DNA of 52,465 nucleotides from positions 1 to 52,465 of the forward strand of contig CALCZA010000014.1 in the NCBI GenBank assembly GCA_937906475.1. The letters run 5' to 3'. Within the stretch, counting starts at the first letter, position 1, and each line of letters opens with the position of its first letter. This DNA is from an uncultured bacterium (lineage in GTDB: Bacteria; Planctomycetota; UBA1135; UBA2386). The notes under the pieces are model-generated. The model searched no databases, was not told the DNA's origin, and worked only from the letters and a program-made list of their open reading frames with translations. This document shows positions 35,481-44,607 of this stretch, piece after piece. The position numbers and the translations under genes were made by a program.

Positions 35481-37057
35481 AGCTCAAGCACTCCGTGTTC
35501 GGTGACGAACGGGTCTGCTGCACCGATCAACTCTTCGGCCAGTCGTGGCCCATATGAGTTGAGGTAGCTGAGGGGGCCAAACACGCGCTCTTGCACGCGG
35601 TTGCGCGGACGCAGCGAGTTGCACAAGCGGCGCAGTTGCTTGATGCCGGTGCCTTCGCGGTTTTGGCGGGCGTTGCGAACCTTGGTCTGCAGGCGTTCGA
35701 GTTCTTCTGCGGACTTGGTGCGAGCGCGGTCGAGTGCGCCAACCATCGAGGTGTCGATCGTCTGTAAGATCTTCTCGACGGCATCCAGGTCGGTGCGCAG
35801 TCGTATCTTGATGCTCTCGACCTTGTCTTCGATGTCGCCTTCACCGTTGTCGTCTTGCAGCAGTCTCTCGGCGAGTTTCTCTGGCGTGTTGTCGAGTTCT
35901 GGCAGGTCGAGCGAGAACCGCGTCATCAACCGTTGCATCGATGGTTCGACCAGCGTCAGTGACGAACGCGGCACGAATACCGGTTGCGGCACACCCAAGA
36001 ACCGATAGAGCGGCGCGACGGCGGCGAGGTAGCTGAGTTCACCCGGACCAACAACGAAGCCGATCGTCGGCAAGCACGCGTCTTGCCACAGCGGCCGCAG
36101 CAGAACGCCCGGCGACAGGTTGCGGTGGTCGGTGATTTCTTCGCCATCAGCCAGTGGTTCCCGGCGATCGCCGCTCATCGCGAACATCATCGTCGCGCTT
36201 GGATCGATCGTGATGTCGACGCCGAGGTCGGTGAGGTCGTCGCAGGTTTGCGTGACCTTGGTGCGGATCTCGTCGGACTTGTCCCACCACTTCTTCAATG
36301 GTTCGAACGCGCACTCCGGCAGATCACGCGGTTCGATTACTAACAAACCGTGCTTGCCGAACACTTCGAACATCAAGCGCGCCTGCAGGTCGCCCATCGC
36401 TTCGTCGGGGTGCCTTGGCTTCAGCGCGGCCATTAAGTCATCGTGGAACTCGGTCTGCGGCAGCAACGGCGCAATCTGTTCGAGCAGTCGCTCGACGTCG
36501 CGGCCGACATGGATCTTGCGCAGCGATTCGTTGTGTCGCGTGATGTCGAGGCGGAAGCGCTGCACTTCCTGTTGTTGGTTGACGAAGAACGCGCGGTTGC
36601 CTTCTTCGAGGTCGTGATCGTCCGAGTGGTTCCAGAACAGCGGCACGCAGCGCGGCCCACCTTGCTCTTGGATCTCCTTACACAGCCGAATCGCAGTCGC
36701 AGCCTTATGCAGGCATAACAGCGGTCCACCAAACAACCCTGGCTGCTGGCCCGTGACGATGACGTGCGTTTCCGGATCGAGCAGTGCTTCGGCGTTGGCT
36801 AAGACCTCGGGCGGCGCGTCGTGGCGCTTGGCGTATGCGCTCAGCGACTCGACCAACTGGTCTCGTGGGATGACTCGTGGAGCACCCGTCGGCGCCCGCT
36901 TCAGTAGATCTTCGACGGACTGCGAACGCATGCCCAGGTAGCTGTTGAGTTCGCGGTCGTCCTCCAGGTAACGCTGGTGAACGGCAGACGTGCCAAGGCG
37001 GCGGAACGATATGTGGCGCAGGGTCGAGGTCAAAGATTCAGCTCTACTCGGAATCAC
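35477..37057 (-). CDS. bshC: Bacillithiol synthesis cysteine-adding enzyme
   Basis: Last enzyme of bacillithiol synthesis; it joins cysteine to GlcN-malate. The 526-residue chain has typical BshC features: VIVTGQQPGLFGGPLLCLHKAATAI near residue 110, LFWNHSDDHDLEEGNRAFF and the C-terminal PQPVFVPRSSLTLVEP plus helical coiled-coil region. I chose the GTG at 37057 because it overlaps the pyrF stop as GTGA, which matches the overlap pattern of this genome; the open frame extends 16 codons upstream into pyrF. Second gene of pyrF-bshC-bshB1. Confidence 0.92.
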   Translation of the reverse strand: MIPSRAESLTSTLRHISFRRLGTSAVHQRYLEDDRELNSYLGMRSQSVEDLLKRAPTGAPRVIPRDQLVESLSAYAKRHDAPPEVLANAEALLDPETHVIVTGQQPGLFGGPLLCLHKAATAIRLCKEIQEQGGPRCVPLFWNHSDDHDLEEGNRAFFVNQQQEVQRFRLDITRHNESLRKIHVGRDVERLLEQIAPLLPQTEFHDDLMAALKPRHPDEAMGDLQARLMFEVFGKHGLLVIEPRDLPECAFEPLKKWWDKSDEIRTKVTQTCDDLTDLGVDITIDPSATMMFAMSGDRREPLADGEEITDHRNLSPGVLLRPLWQDACLPTIGFVVGPGELSYLAAVAPLYRFLGVPQPVFVPRSSLTLVEPSMQRLMTRFSLDLPELDNTPEKLAERLLQDDNGEGDIEDKVESIKIRLRTDLDAVEKILQTIDTSMVGALDRARTKSAEELERLQTKVRNARQNREGTGIKQLRRLCNSLRPRNRVQERVFGPLSYLNSYGPRLAEELIGAADPFVTEHGVLEL

Positions 37058-37941
37058 CGATTGGGAACGGCCACTGCCCGGCATTCGGCGGCAAAGGTGG
37101 CACACGCCTGGTCGATACGATCGAGCCAGTCATTCTGTGCCGGGGCAAAACACTGCATGACGCCGCGGCTCTGGTTGACCAGCGCGCCGAGACCTCGTTC
37201 GTCGAAGGCGGCAGCTAGGTCTTCGACCTTGCCGCCTTGGGCGCCAACACCTGGCAACAGCAGCCACGAGTTGGGTAGTAACTTGCGTAGACGAGCCAGT
37301 TCTTCGGGCCAGGTTGCGCCGACCACCGCGCCAACCGCGTGGTAGCCGTGTTCCTGAGGAAGTTCGCTCCCCCACTGATTCACGGCCTTTGCGACTACGT
37401 CACAAAGTGGCTCGTTACCGATTCGCAAATCTTGAAAGTCCTTCGCGCCGGGGTTGCTGGTGCGGACCAGGACAAACACGCCGCGGCCGCCTCGAGCTGG
37501 CGGGCACCACTTCAAGAATGGCGCCACCGAGTCATTACCCAAGTAGGGGTGAAGGGTTAGCGAATCAGCAATTCGGAAGTGACCCTCGGCATAGGCTTCT
37601 GCCGTGCTGCCAATGTCGCCGCGCTTGACGTCGCCGACGATCAGTAGCCCGACCTCGTGCGCCATCCGGCAGACCTCTTCGTAGGCCCGATAACCATCGG
37701 ACCCGTAGCACTCGAAGAAGGCGATGTTGGGTTTGACTGCCGGCGCATGCTTGGCGATCACCGGGAGTGCCTCCCCGTAGAACGCCACCATGCGCGCCGC
37801 TGGCGCCGCCCCGCGCATCAGTTGCTCCGGGAACGCGGACAGCCTCGGGTCGAGGCCAATGACGATCGGGGACATGCCACCGAGAACACGTTCTGCTAGA
37901 TCACCGACGAAGCTTTGCACTGCCAGCCAGACTAGCCACAC
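37054..37941 (-). CDS. pyrF: Orotidine 5'-phosphate decarboxylase (type 2)
   Basis: Catalyses the last step of UMP synthesis, decarboxylation of OMP. The 295-residue length and the motif VGDVKRGDIGSTAEAYAE belong to the longer type 2 PyrF found in actinobacteria and others. VIGLDPRLSAFPEQL and KPNIAFFECYG (the Lys of the active-site network) fit. The start may be GTG at 37941 or the later GTG at 37920. It heads the pyrF-bshC-bshB1 run, with bshC overlapping its stop. Confidence 0.93.
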   Translation of the reverse strand: MWLVWLAVQSFVGDLAERVLGGMSPIVIGLDPRLSAFPEQLMRGAAPAARMVAFYGEALPVIAKHAPAVKPNIAFFECYGSDGYRAYEEVCRMAHEVGLLIVGDVKRGDIGSTAEAYAEGHFRIADSLTLHPYLGNDSVAPFLKWCPPARGGRGVFVLVRTSNPGAKDFQDLRIGNEPLCDVVAKAVNQWGSELPQEHGYHAVGAVVGATWPEELARLRKLLPNSWLLLPGVGAQGGKVEDLAAAFDERGLGALVNQSRGVMQCFAPAQNDWLDRIDQACATFAAECRAVAVPNR

Positions 37942-38390
37942 CGTGACACCGGAACACGCGTGAGCCTGAGGGATTCACATCACGAGCTTGCGAGACTTGC
38001 GCGGGATTGGTGGGTCGAGTGCCGTCAAGGTGCCGCACTGGACCCGCGCGAACCGTGATCTATGCGGCCTGGGCCCCTACTACTCTGGGAAATTGCGCAC
38101 CGTCGCACTGTCGTCGCCGAGACGGCGTAGCAATGCGCGCGGCCAGCCGTCGTGTCTTGCGAGTACTTCGGCAGAGAGATCAGTCCTGGTGATGGAGGCC
38201 GCGCTGCCGTGAGGTCCCGAGCCGTTTGGTGAGCGTTCCCACGTTGTTCGAAAAGGCGTGCGATGAGGGGGCCTTCCCGTCAGTATTCTAGTTGGATGCG
38301 ACGATGCCAAGGCACCACCTGCTCGTTGCGTAGAGGTCTGTAACAATCTTATTCGATATCGTTTATGGCGATTATCGAACCTGAACTCCG
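37942..38390. other. Gene-poor divergent region between pyrF and the oxygenase gene
   Basis: About 450 bases with no supported gene; several short frames on both strands lack any family likeness. It serves as the divergent promoter region for pyrF (minus) and the 2OG oxygenase (plus). No tRNA is seen. Its clearest element is the inverted repeat at 38352-38379. Confidence 0.5.
38352..38379 (+). promoter_or_regulatory. Inverted repeat upstream of the oxygenase gene
   Basis: TTCGATA at 38352-38358 pairs with TATCGAA at 38373-38379 (14-base spacer), ending 11 bases before the ATG at 38391. The surroundings are AT-rich for this genome. It could be an operator or an RNA hairpin near the ribosome site. 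No Shine-Dalgarno is visible between it and the ATG. Confidence 0.4.
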
Positions 38391-38996
38391 ATGCCCGTTT
38401 CGAAACCAGGCCACACTCTGCAGGCGGATGCTTGCGACCCGGACTATCTGTTCGAGTTGCAGAAGCAGATTCGCAGCAGCCGTTACTTTGCCGTCAACAA
38501 CCTCAATCGCGATTTCGTTGACACGCGCGGGTTCTCGGTGGTGTTTCGCCGTTCGGCACTGGCGCGCGTCATCGAGCAGTTCCCGTGGGCGGAGCACTAT
38601 CTGAAGTTGGCGCTCCGGGATGACTGCAATGCGTTCTATCTCAACCCCCTGCAGTTGACCGAAGGTTCGCACGTCGCGCCGCACATTGATCGCAGCTTGC
38701 ATGCGTATGTCACAGATGTGCTGCCCCCGCTGCAAGTCAGCGTGCTCTACATCGAAGTGCCGAAGGGCTTGCGCGGCGGCGGCCTCGTGTTGCGACGCGG
38801 CAAGAAGTTCCTCGGTCGCGTCACGCCCGCAGAGGGACTGCTGCTGCAGTTCCACGGTGATCTCCAGCACTCGATCGACAAGGTTGAGACGCCCGGATTG
38901 CGGTTGAGCCTCGTTTGCGAGCAGTACCGATTGGATGAGTCGGAGCTGGCGGGCATGCCCGATTATACTGTCGAGTCACGTGCGAAGTCGTACTGA
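38391..38996 (+). CDS. 2-oxoglutarate/Fe(II)-dependent oxygenase
   Basis: A 201-residue protein of the prolyl-4-hydroxylase-like 2OG-Fe(II) fold. The iron ligands fit His98 and Asp100 (APHIDRSLH) and His160 (GDLQHSID); Arg171 (PGLRLSLV) is in position to bind 2-oxoglutarate. The core GGGLVLRRGKKFLGRVTPAEG is typical of the double-stranded beta-helix. Substrate unknown. It stands on the plus strand before the phosphatase lipoprotein gene. Confidence 0.8.
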   Translation: MPVSKPGHTLQADACDPDYLFELQKQIRSSRYFAVNNLNRDFVDTRGFSVVFRRSALARVIEQFPWAEHYLKLALRDDCNAFYLNPLQLTEGSHVAPHIDRSLHAYVTDVLPPLQVSVLYIEVPKGLRGGGLVLRRGKKFLGRVTPAEGLLLQFHGDLQHSIDKVETPGLRLSLVCEQYRLDESELAGMPDYTVESRAKSY

Positions 38997-39049
38997 CCGG
39001 AGACGTGCCTGTTCCCACCAGTTGCCCGAACCCACTGCATCTTGACACA

Positions 39050-40246
39050 ATGAGCACCCTTCTTCGGAGTGTGGCCCTAGCGCTGAGCACCCTTCTCATC
39101 GCGGGGATGGTTTCGTGCGGGTCGAACGTTCCCAGCACCATCAAGACTGCGCCCATACCTGCCCCCGCGTCGAAGCAGGATCCGAAGCCTGTCCCGACGT
39201 CCGAACCGACGCTAAAGCCCAAAGCTGCGCTCTTGCAAGAGGCGCCGCATCTGTTCTTGAAGCCGGACGGCGGCGTGCACGCGCGTTGGATTATCGATGG
39301 CACGATGCAGGGTCGTCAGTTCGCAAAAGGCGAAGCGATCGTCTTGAAGGAATGGGCGCACCTGCTCGGTGATTCGTTGCAACTCGAGGTTCCGACGCCG
39401 CCCAAGTGCAAATGGGATGCGCCGACTAAGATGCTGGCGTTGAGTGATGTCGAAGGCGAATACGACTCGCTGCTGAAGTTCTTGACCAACAATCACGTGG
39501 TCGACGACAAGGGCCACTGGGCCTACGGCAATGGCCATCTGGTCGGTGTGGGGGACATGGTTGATCGCGGCGATCAAGTCACCGAGGTGCTGTGGTTGTT
39601 CTATCGCCTATCCCTCGAAGCCAAGGCCGCCGGCGGCCATGTTCACTTCGTGCTCGGCAACCACGAAGCGATGATGATGGGTGGCGACGTTCGCTACACG
39701 AACCAGAAGTACTTCCACGCGGCGACGATGCTTGGCGTTACATGCGAAGGTCTGATTGGTGCGGACACCGTGATTGGTCGTTGGTTGCGCAGTTGCAACT
39801 GCATCGAGCGTGTTGGCGACTACCTCTTTGTGCATGCGGGATTGTCGCCGCCGGTGGTGGGCGATGCGCTTGATTACGACGGCATCAACGCCAAGGTGCG
39901 GTCGGTGCTGGGCATGAGGCCAGACACGTTGACTGACGTTGCAACATTGCAACTCAGTTGGGGTCGCGCCGGGCCACTGTGGTATCGAGGATACTTTGCT
40001 CGGCACGCGACGAATTTTGGTCCAACGCCCACAATTGCCGAATTCGAAGCGATTCTGAAGGCTTGCGAGGCTCGGCACATCGTTGTTGGCCACACCAAAG
40101 TCGCACGCGTGGCGACAATGTATGAAGGTGGTTTGATTCCGATCGACGTGCCCTGGACCGACCCGATGAACGTGCGCGGACTACTTGTGCGCGGCGATAA
40201 GGTCGGCCTGGTGAACATCGACGCGGCGTCATTCGAGTTGCAGTAA
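39050..40246 (+). CDS. PPP-family metallophosphatase, probable lipoprotein
   Basis: A 398-residue phosphatase. The ATG at 39050 opens a lipoprotein signal (MSTLLRSVALALSTLLIAG, Cys23 in MVSC), followed by a Pro/Thr-rich spacer to about residue 60. Metal-site motifs follow: LSDVEGEYD (132-139), GDMVDRGDQ (168-176), GNHEA (203-207), then HAGLSPP and VGHTK. The pattern is like Shewanella-like (SLP/PPP) phosphatases. In motif 1, Glu135 stands where most PPP enzymes have His (GDxHG); I believe some bacterial relatives also show DxEG, but this needs checking. It would act outside the cytoplasm. Confidence 0.85.
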   Translation: MSTLLRSVALALSTLLIAGMVSCGSNVPSTIKTAPIPAPASKQDPKPVPTSEPTLKPKAALLQEAPHLFLKPDGGVHARWIIDGTMQGRQFAKGEAIVLKEWAHLLGDSLQLEVPTPPKCKWDAPTKMLALSDVEGEYDSLLKFLTNNHVVDDKGHWAYGNGHLVGVGDMVDRGDQVTEVLWLFYRLSLEAKAAGGHVHFVLGNHEAMMMGGDVRYTNQKYFHAATMLGVTCEGLIGADTVIGRWLRSCNCIERVGDYLFVHAGLSPPVVGDALDYDGINAKVRSVLGMRPDTLTDVATLQLSWGRAGPLWYRGYFARHATNFGPTPTIAEFEAILKACEARHIVVGHTKVARVATMYEGGLIPIDVPWTDPMNVRGLLVRGDKVGLVNIDAASFELQ

Positions 40247-40280
40247 AGACTCGGGTCTGAAATGCATCTGCGATGAGCGG

Positions 40281-40562
40281 TTGTTCAGTCGACGCAGTGT
40301 TCTGGATTGTTGCGACGACTTTGTTGCGACAACCACGCCCGCTTACTTTGATTACTGGATCGGCGCGCTCGTGCTGCTGGCGCTGCTCGCTGTGTTGGCA
40401 GTTGATTTGTGGCTTGGATTGGGCAATTGTGCCATGGGGACCTTCATTCTGGTTGCGTGGCGCTGGCAGTTAGATGGCGCGTCCGAACTTGAGGAGGTTG
40501 GCTCGTTGAGAACGGGTGGTCACAGGTGGGCGGTGCCAACCGCCAAGGTCACCCCGCGCTGA
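40281..40562 (+). CDS. Possible small membrane protein
   Basis: A 93-residue frame from a TTG start with two hydrophobic stretches (YFDYWIGALVLLALLAVLAV and GTFILVAWRW), a charged end, and some GC bias at third positions. No family recognised. The start is uncertain. Otherwise the 464 bases between the phosphatase and pntAA contain nothing clear. Confidence 0.3.
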   Translation: MFSRRSVLDCCDDFVATTTPAYFDYWIGALVLLALLAVLAVDLWLGLGNCAMGTFILVAWRWQLDGASELEEVGSLRTGGHRWAVPTAKVTPR

Positions 40563-40710
40563 TTTGGCACCACTCGGCTCAGGGATTCTGGGAAACGTCG
40601 GAGAACGCTATGACAACCGACATTGGGGCATGATTGGCGGTGGCGCCGACCGCGCCGTTCTGTTCCTCTTGTCGCTCTATTCTCGCGACTGACTGAGGCA
40701 GGACTTCTCC

Positions 40711-41841
40711 ATGGTTGTGATCTTTGTGCCGAAGGAATCGGCCGCCGGTGAGACCCGTGTCGCCGCCGTTCCTGAAACCGTTAAGGGCATGCAAAAGCTG
40801 TCCGTGACGGTGCAAGTTGAGCGTGGTGCCGGATTGGCATCGGGCTTTCTCGACTCCGCTTACGAAGAAGCGGGTGCCTCTCTGGTAGATGCCGATGGTC
40901 GCAAGACCGCCGACATCGTGCTCGGTGTTCAGGTGCCGACTGCTGCGTTGTGTTCGGCCCAAAAGGCTGGCTCGATGCTCGTCTGCACGCTGACACCAGG
41001 CAATGCACTCGACTCGATCAAGGCATTGCGCGACGCCAAGGTGACGGCGGTTGGATTGGAGTTCATGCCGCGCATCACTCGCGCGCAAAAGATGGACATC
41101 CTCAGCTCGCAGGCGACCTGTGGTGGCTACCGCGCGGTGTTGCTCGCTTCCGTTCATCTGCCGAAGATGTTCCCGCTGATGATGACCGCTGCTGGCACGG
41201 TCAAGCCGGCGCGCGTGTTGATCCTCGGCGCGGGTGTCGCGGGGCTGCAGGCGATCTCCACTGCGCGCAAGCTCGGGGCGATTGTCGAAGCCAACGACAT
41301 TCGACCGGCGGTCAAAGAGCAGGTCGAATCACTGGGCGGCAAGTTCGTCGATACGGGTTCGCCACCGGATGCCGAGACGACTGGCGGTTACGCGAAGGAA
41401 GCGGGCCAGGAGTTCTTGAACAAGCAGCGTGAGATCTTGACCGCGCACATCACCAACGCCGACGTGTTGATCACGACGGCGCTGGTGCCGGGTAAGAAGG
41501 CGCCGCTGTTGGTCACTGCCGAGATGCGCAAGGCGATGAAACCTGGCTCGGTGATCGTCGACATGGCGGCTGGCCAAGGCGGCAACGTCGAAGGCAGCAA
41601 GTCCGGTGAGACTGCCGTCGTCGATGGCGTCACCATCATCGGTGACAACAACTTGCCTGCAGGCGTCGCGGCCGATGCGTCGCGCATGTATGCACGCAAC
41701 ACGTTGTCCTTCTTGGGCGAGTTTATCGACAAGGAAGGCACTTCCACGGTCGACATCGAAGGTGAGATCATGGGCGCGGTTGCCATCGTGCACGATGGCT
41801 GCGTGCGTCACGAACCCACGGCGAAGGCCGTTCAGAACTAA
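40711..41841 (+). CDS. pntAA: NAD(P) transhydrogenase subunit alpha, part 1
   Basis: NAD(H)-binding domain I of the proton-translocating transhydrogenase. The 376-residue chain starts MVVIFVPKESAAGETRVA and has the Rossmann loop LILGAGVAGLQAISTARKLG and the mobile-loop region. AGGCAGGA lies ahead of the ATG. It is encoded apart from the membrane part pntAB, as in many bacteria other than E. coli. Together with pntAB and pntB it couples the proton gradient to NADPH formation. Confidence 0.96.
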   Translation: MVVIFVPKESAAGETRVAAVPETVKGMQKLSVTVQVERGAGLASGFLDSAYEEAGASLVDADGRKTADIVLGVQVPTAALCSAQKAGSMLVCTLTPGNALDSIKALRDAKVTAVGLEFMPRITRAQKMDILSSQATCGGYRAVLLASVHLPKMFPLMMTAAGTVKPARVLILGAGVAGLQAISTARKLGAIVEANDIRPAVKEQVESLGGKFVDTGSPPDAETTGGYAKEAGQEFLNKQREILTAHITNADVLITTALVPGKKAPLLVTAEMRKAMKPGSVIVDMAAGQGGNVEGSKSGETAVVDGVTIIGDNNLPAGVAADASRMYARNTLSFLGEFIDKEGTSTVDIEGEIMGAVAIVHDGCVRHEPTAKAVQN

Positions 41842-41850
41842 GGGCGAACG

Positions 41851-42138
41851 ATGGACTTCTACTTTTTGATGATCTTCATCTTCGTGATCGCAGCCCTACT
41901 CGGGTTCGAGTTGATCACGAAGGTTCCCCCGACGTTGCATACCCCGCTGATGTCGGGCTCCAACGCCATTTCCGGCATCACCATTGTTGGTGCCATCATG
42001 GCGGCCAAGGCAGATCAAACAGTCTTGGCGCAGATCATCGCGTTCCTCGCGGTGTCGCTGGCAATGATCAACGTGATTGGTGGCTACATGGTCACCGACC
42101 GCATGCTCGGATCCTTCAAGAAGAAGGGGAAGAAGTAG
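41851..42138 (+). CDS. pntAB: NAD(P) transhydrogenase subunit alpha, part 2 (membrane)
   Basis: A 95-residue membrane subunit with three helices: FYFLMIFIFVIAALLG, NAISGITIVGAIMAA and IIAFLAVSLAMINVIGGYMV. It corresponds to the C-terminal membrane part of E. coli PntA and contributes to the proton channel. It starts 9 bases after pntAA and ends 1 base before pntB. Confidence 0.93.
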   Translation: MDFYFLMIFIFVIAALLGFELITKVPPTLHTPLMSGSNAISGITIVGAIMAAKADQTVLAQIIAFLAVSLAMINVIGGYMVTDRMLGSFKKKGKK

Positions 42139-42139
42139 C

Positions 42140-43534
<1,395 letters not shown>

Positions 43535-43672
43535 CCGCCCGCAAGTCGCGATGGCATACCGATGGGGTTGCCGTCGCGTCCGCCCTATCGCTGGCTCCGC
43601 CGTTCGGGCGAGCCTACGGCGTGATTGTCATGCACCCTTAGCGAACGACTGTGCTGAGGATGCATCTACCGA

Positions 43673-43692
43673 CGGATCCTGCAGAGGATCCG
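43673..43692. terminator. Perfect 8-bp hairpin between convergent genes
   Basis: CGGATCCT, loop GCAG, AGGATCCG. It lies between pntB (plus) and the SWIM protein gene (minus), a usual place for a shared terminator. It has no T tract on either side. Confidence 0.55.
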
Positions 43693-43719
43693 GCTTCGCC
43701 CGGGTGGCAGAGTGAACTG

Positions 43720-44607
43720 CTAATCGTCGAGACTTTGCGTCGGCTTGTCTGCCAACGCAGCTTCGGTGGCACTCGGAAGAGGCTCCGGCGGCGGCGCATC
43801 AACCATTGGCGGCCCAATTGCTGGCGGCGCGGCCCCGTCCGTGGTCACGGTCGGTGCCGTGCTGTCGACTTGGGCCTTCGTTTTGTCTTCGGGCGGTGGC
43901 GGGTCGTCCGAGAGTGCGTTGAGCGCTTCGAGGGTTGCATACACTGCGCGCGGTGAGACATCCCCGACCAGCCAACGCAACGCTTGCAGACCAAGGCTTT
44001 GGTCGAGGTCGGCATCTTCGGCATCCGGATACAGAACTGGTTCTTCCGGAACGCCATAGGCGAGCGGTGGCAGTTCGGTGTCTGGCGCGATTTGCTTGAC
44101 CTTCGCGAGGGTGTCGTGCAAATCGACGCCACGAAGCATCAACAGTTCCCACGGCTTCTCGTCGAGGCGGCGTGCGAACAGTTCGTGCAGCGCGAGCACG
44201 TGGCGGCACGGCTTTTCGGGAAGGTCACACGAGCAGCCGTAGGTGACGCTACGCGAGTCGGGGAATAGCGGTTGGCCGATGACTCGTGCGACCAGGCGGT
44301 CGAACGAGCGTGGCACGCGGGCTTGCTCCAGGGCTTCGATGATCGACTTGCTGCGGCGCAGCACGCGAATCAGCGTCGGCCAATCCTTCATCGGCAGCGT
44401 GCGGATCTGCAGGCTGACTTCGTGGATTGAGCCCATCGCGCCTTCCATTTCGGCGCCGATGCCGCCGGGGCGGATGCGAACCATCGGCTTGCGGATGTTG
44501 GGCAGTGCTTCGAGAGCGGCGGCCAGACGTTGGTCGTCGATGTCGCGCGTTGCCTCGCGGCGCCAGCGCTCGCCTAGCGAGACGGACTTTCGTTCGCCAA
44601 GACTCAC
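43720..44607 (-). CDS. SWIM zinc-finger protein, partner of the SNF2 helicase
   Basis: A 295-residue protein with a SWIM zinc finger: Cys125, Cys127, Cys134 and His136 in VTYGCSCDLPEKPCRHVLAL (CxC..CxH). N-terminal residues are positively charged (RKPMVRIRPGGIG) and the last 60 are Pro/Ala-rich and probably disordered. Start is a GTG overlapping the helicase stop as GTGA, so both are made together. SWIM proteins beside SNF2 helicases are a known bacterial pairing that likely aids DNA or protein binding. Role in the cell unknown. Confidence 0.85.
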   Translation of the reverse strand: MSLGERKSVSLGERWRREATRDIDDQRLAAALEALPNIRKPMVRIRPGGIGAEMEGAMGSIHEVSLQIRTLPMKDWPTLIRVLRRSKSIIEALEQARVPRSFDRLVARVIGQPLFPDSRSVTYGCSCDLPEKPCRHVLALHELFARRLDEKPWELLMLRGVDLHDTLAKVKQIAPDTELPPLAYGVPEEPVLYPDAEDADLDQSLGLQALRWLVGDVSPRAVYATLEALNALSDDPPPPEDKTKAQVDSTAPTVTTDGAAPPAIGPPMVDAPPPEPLPSATEAALADKPTQSLDD

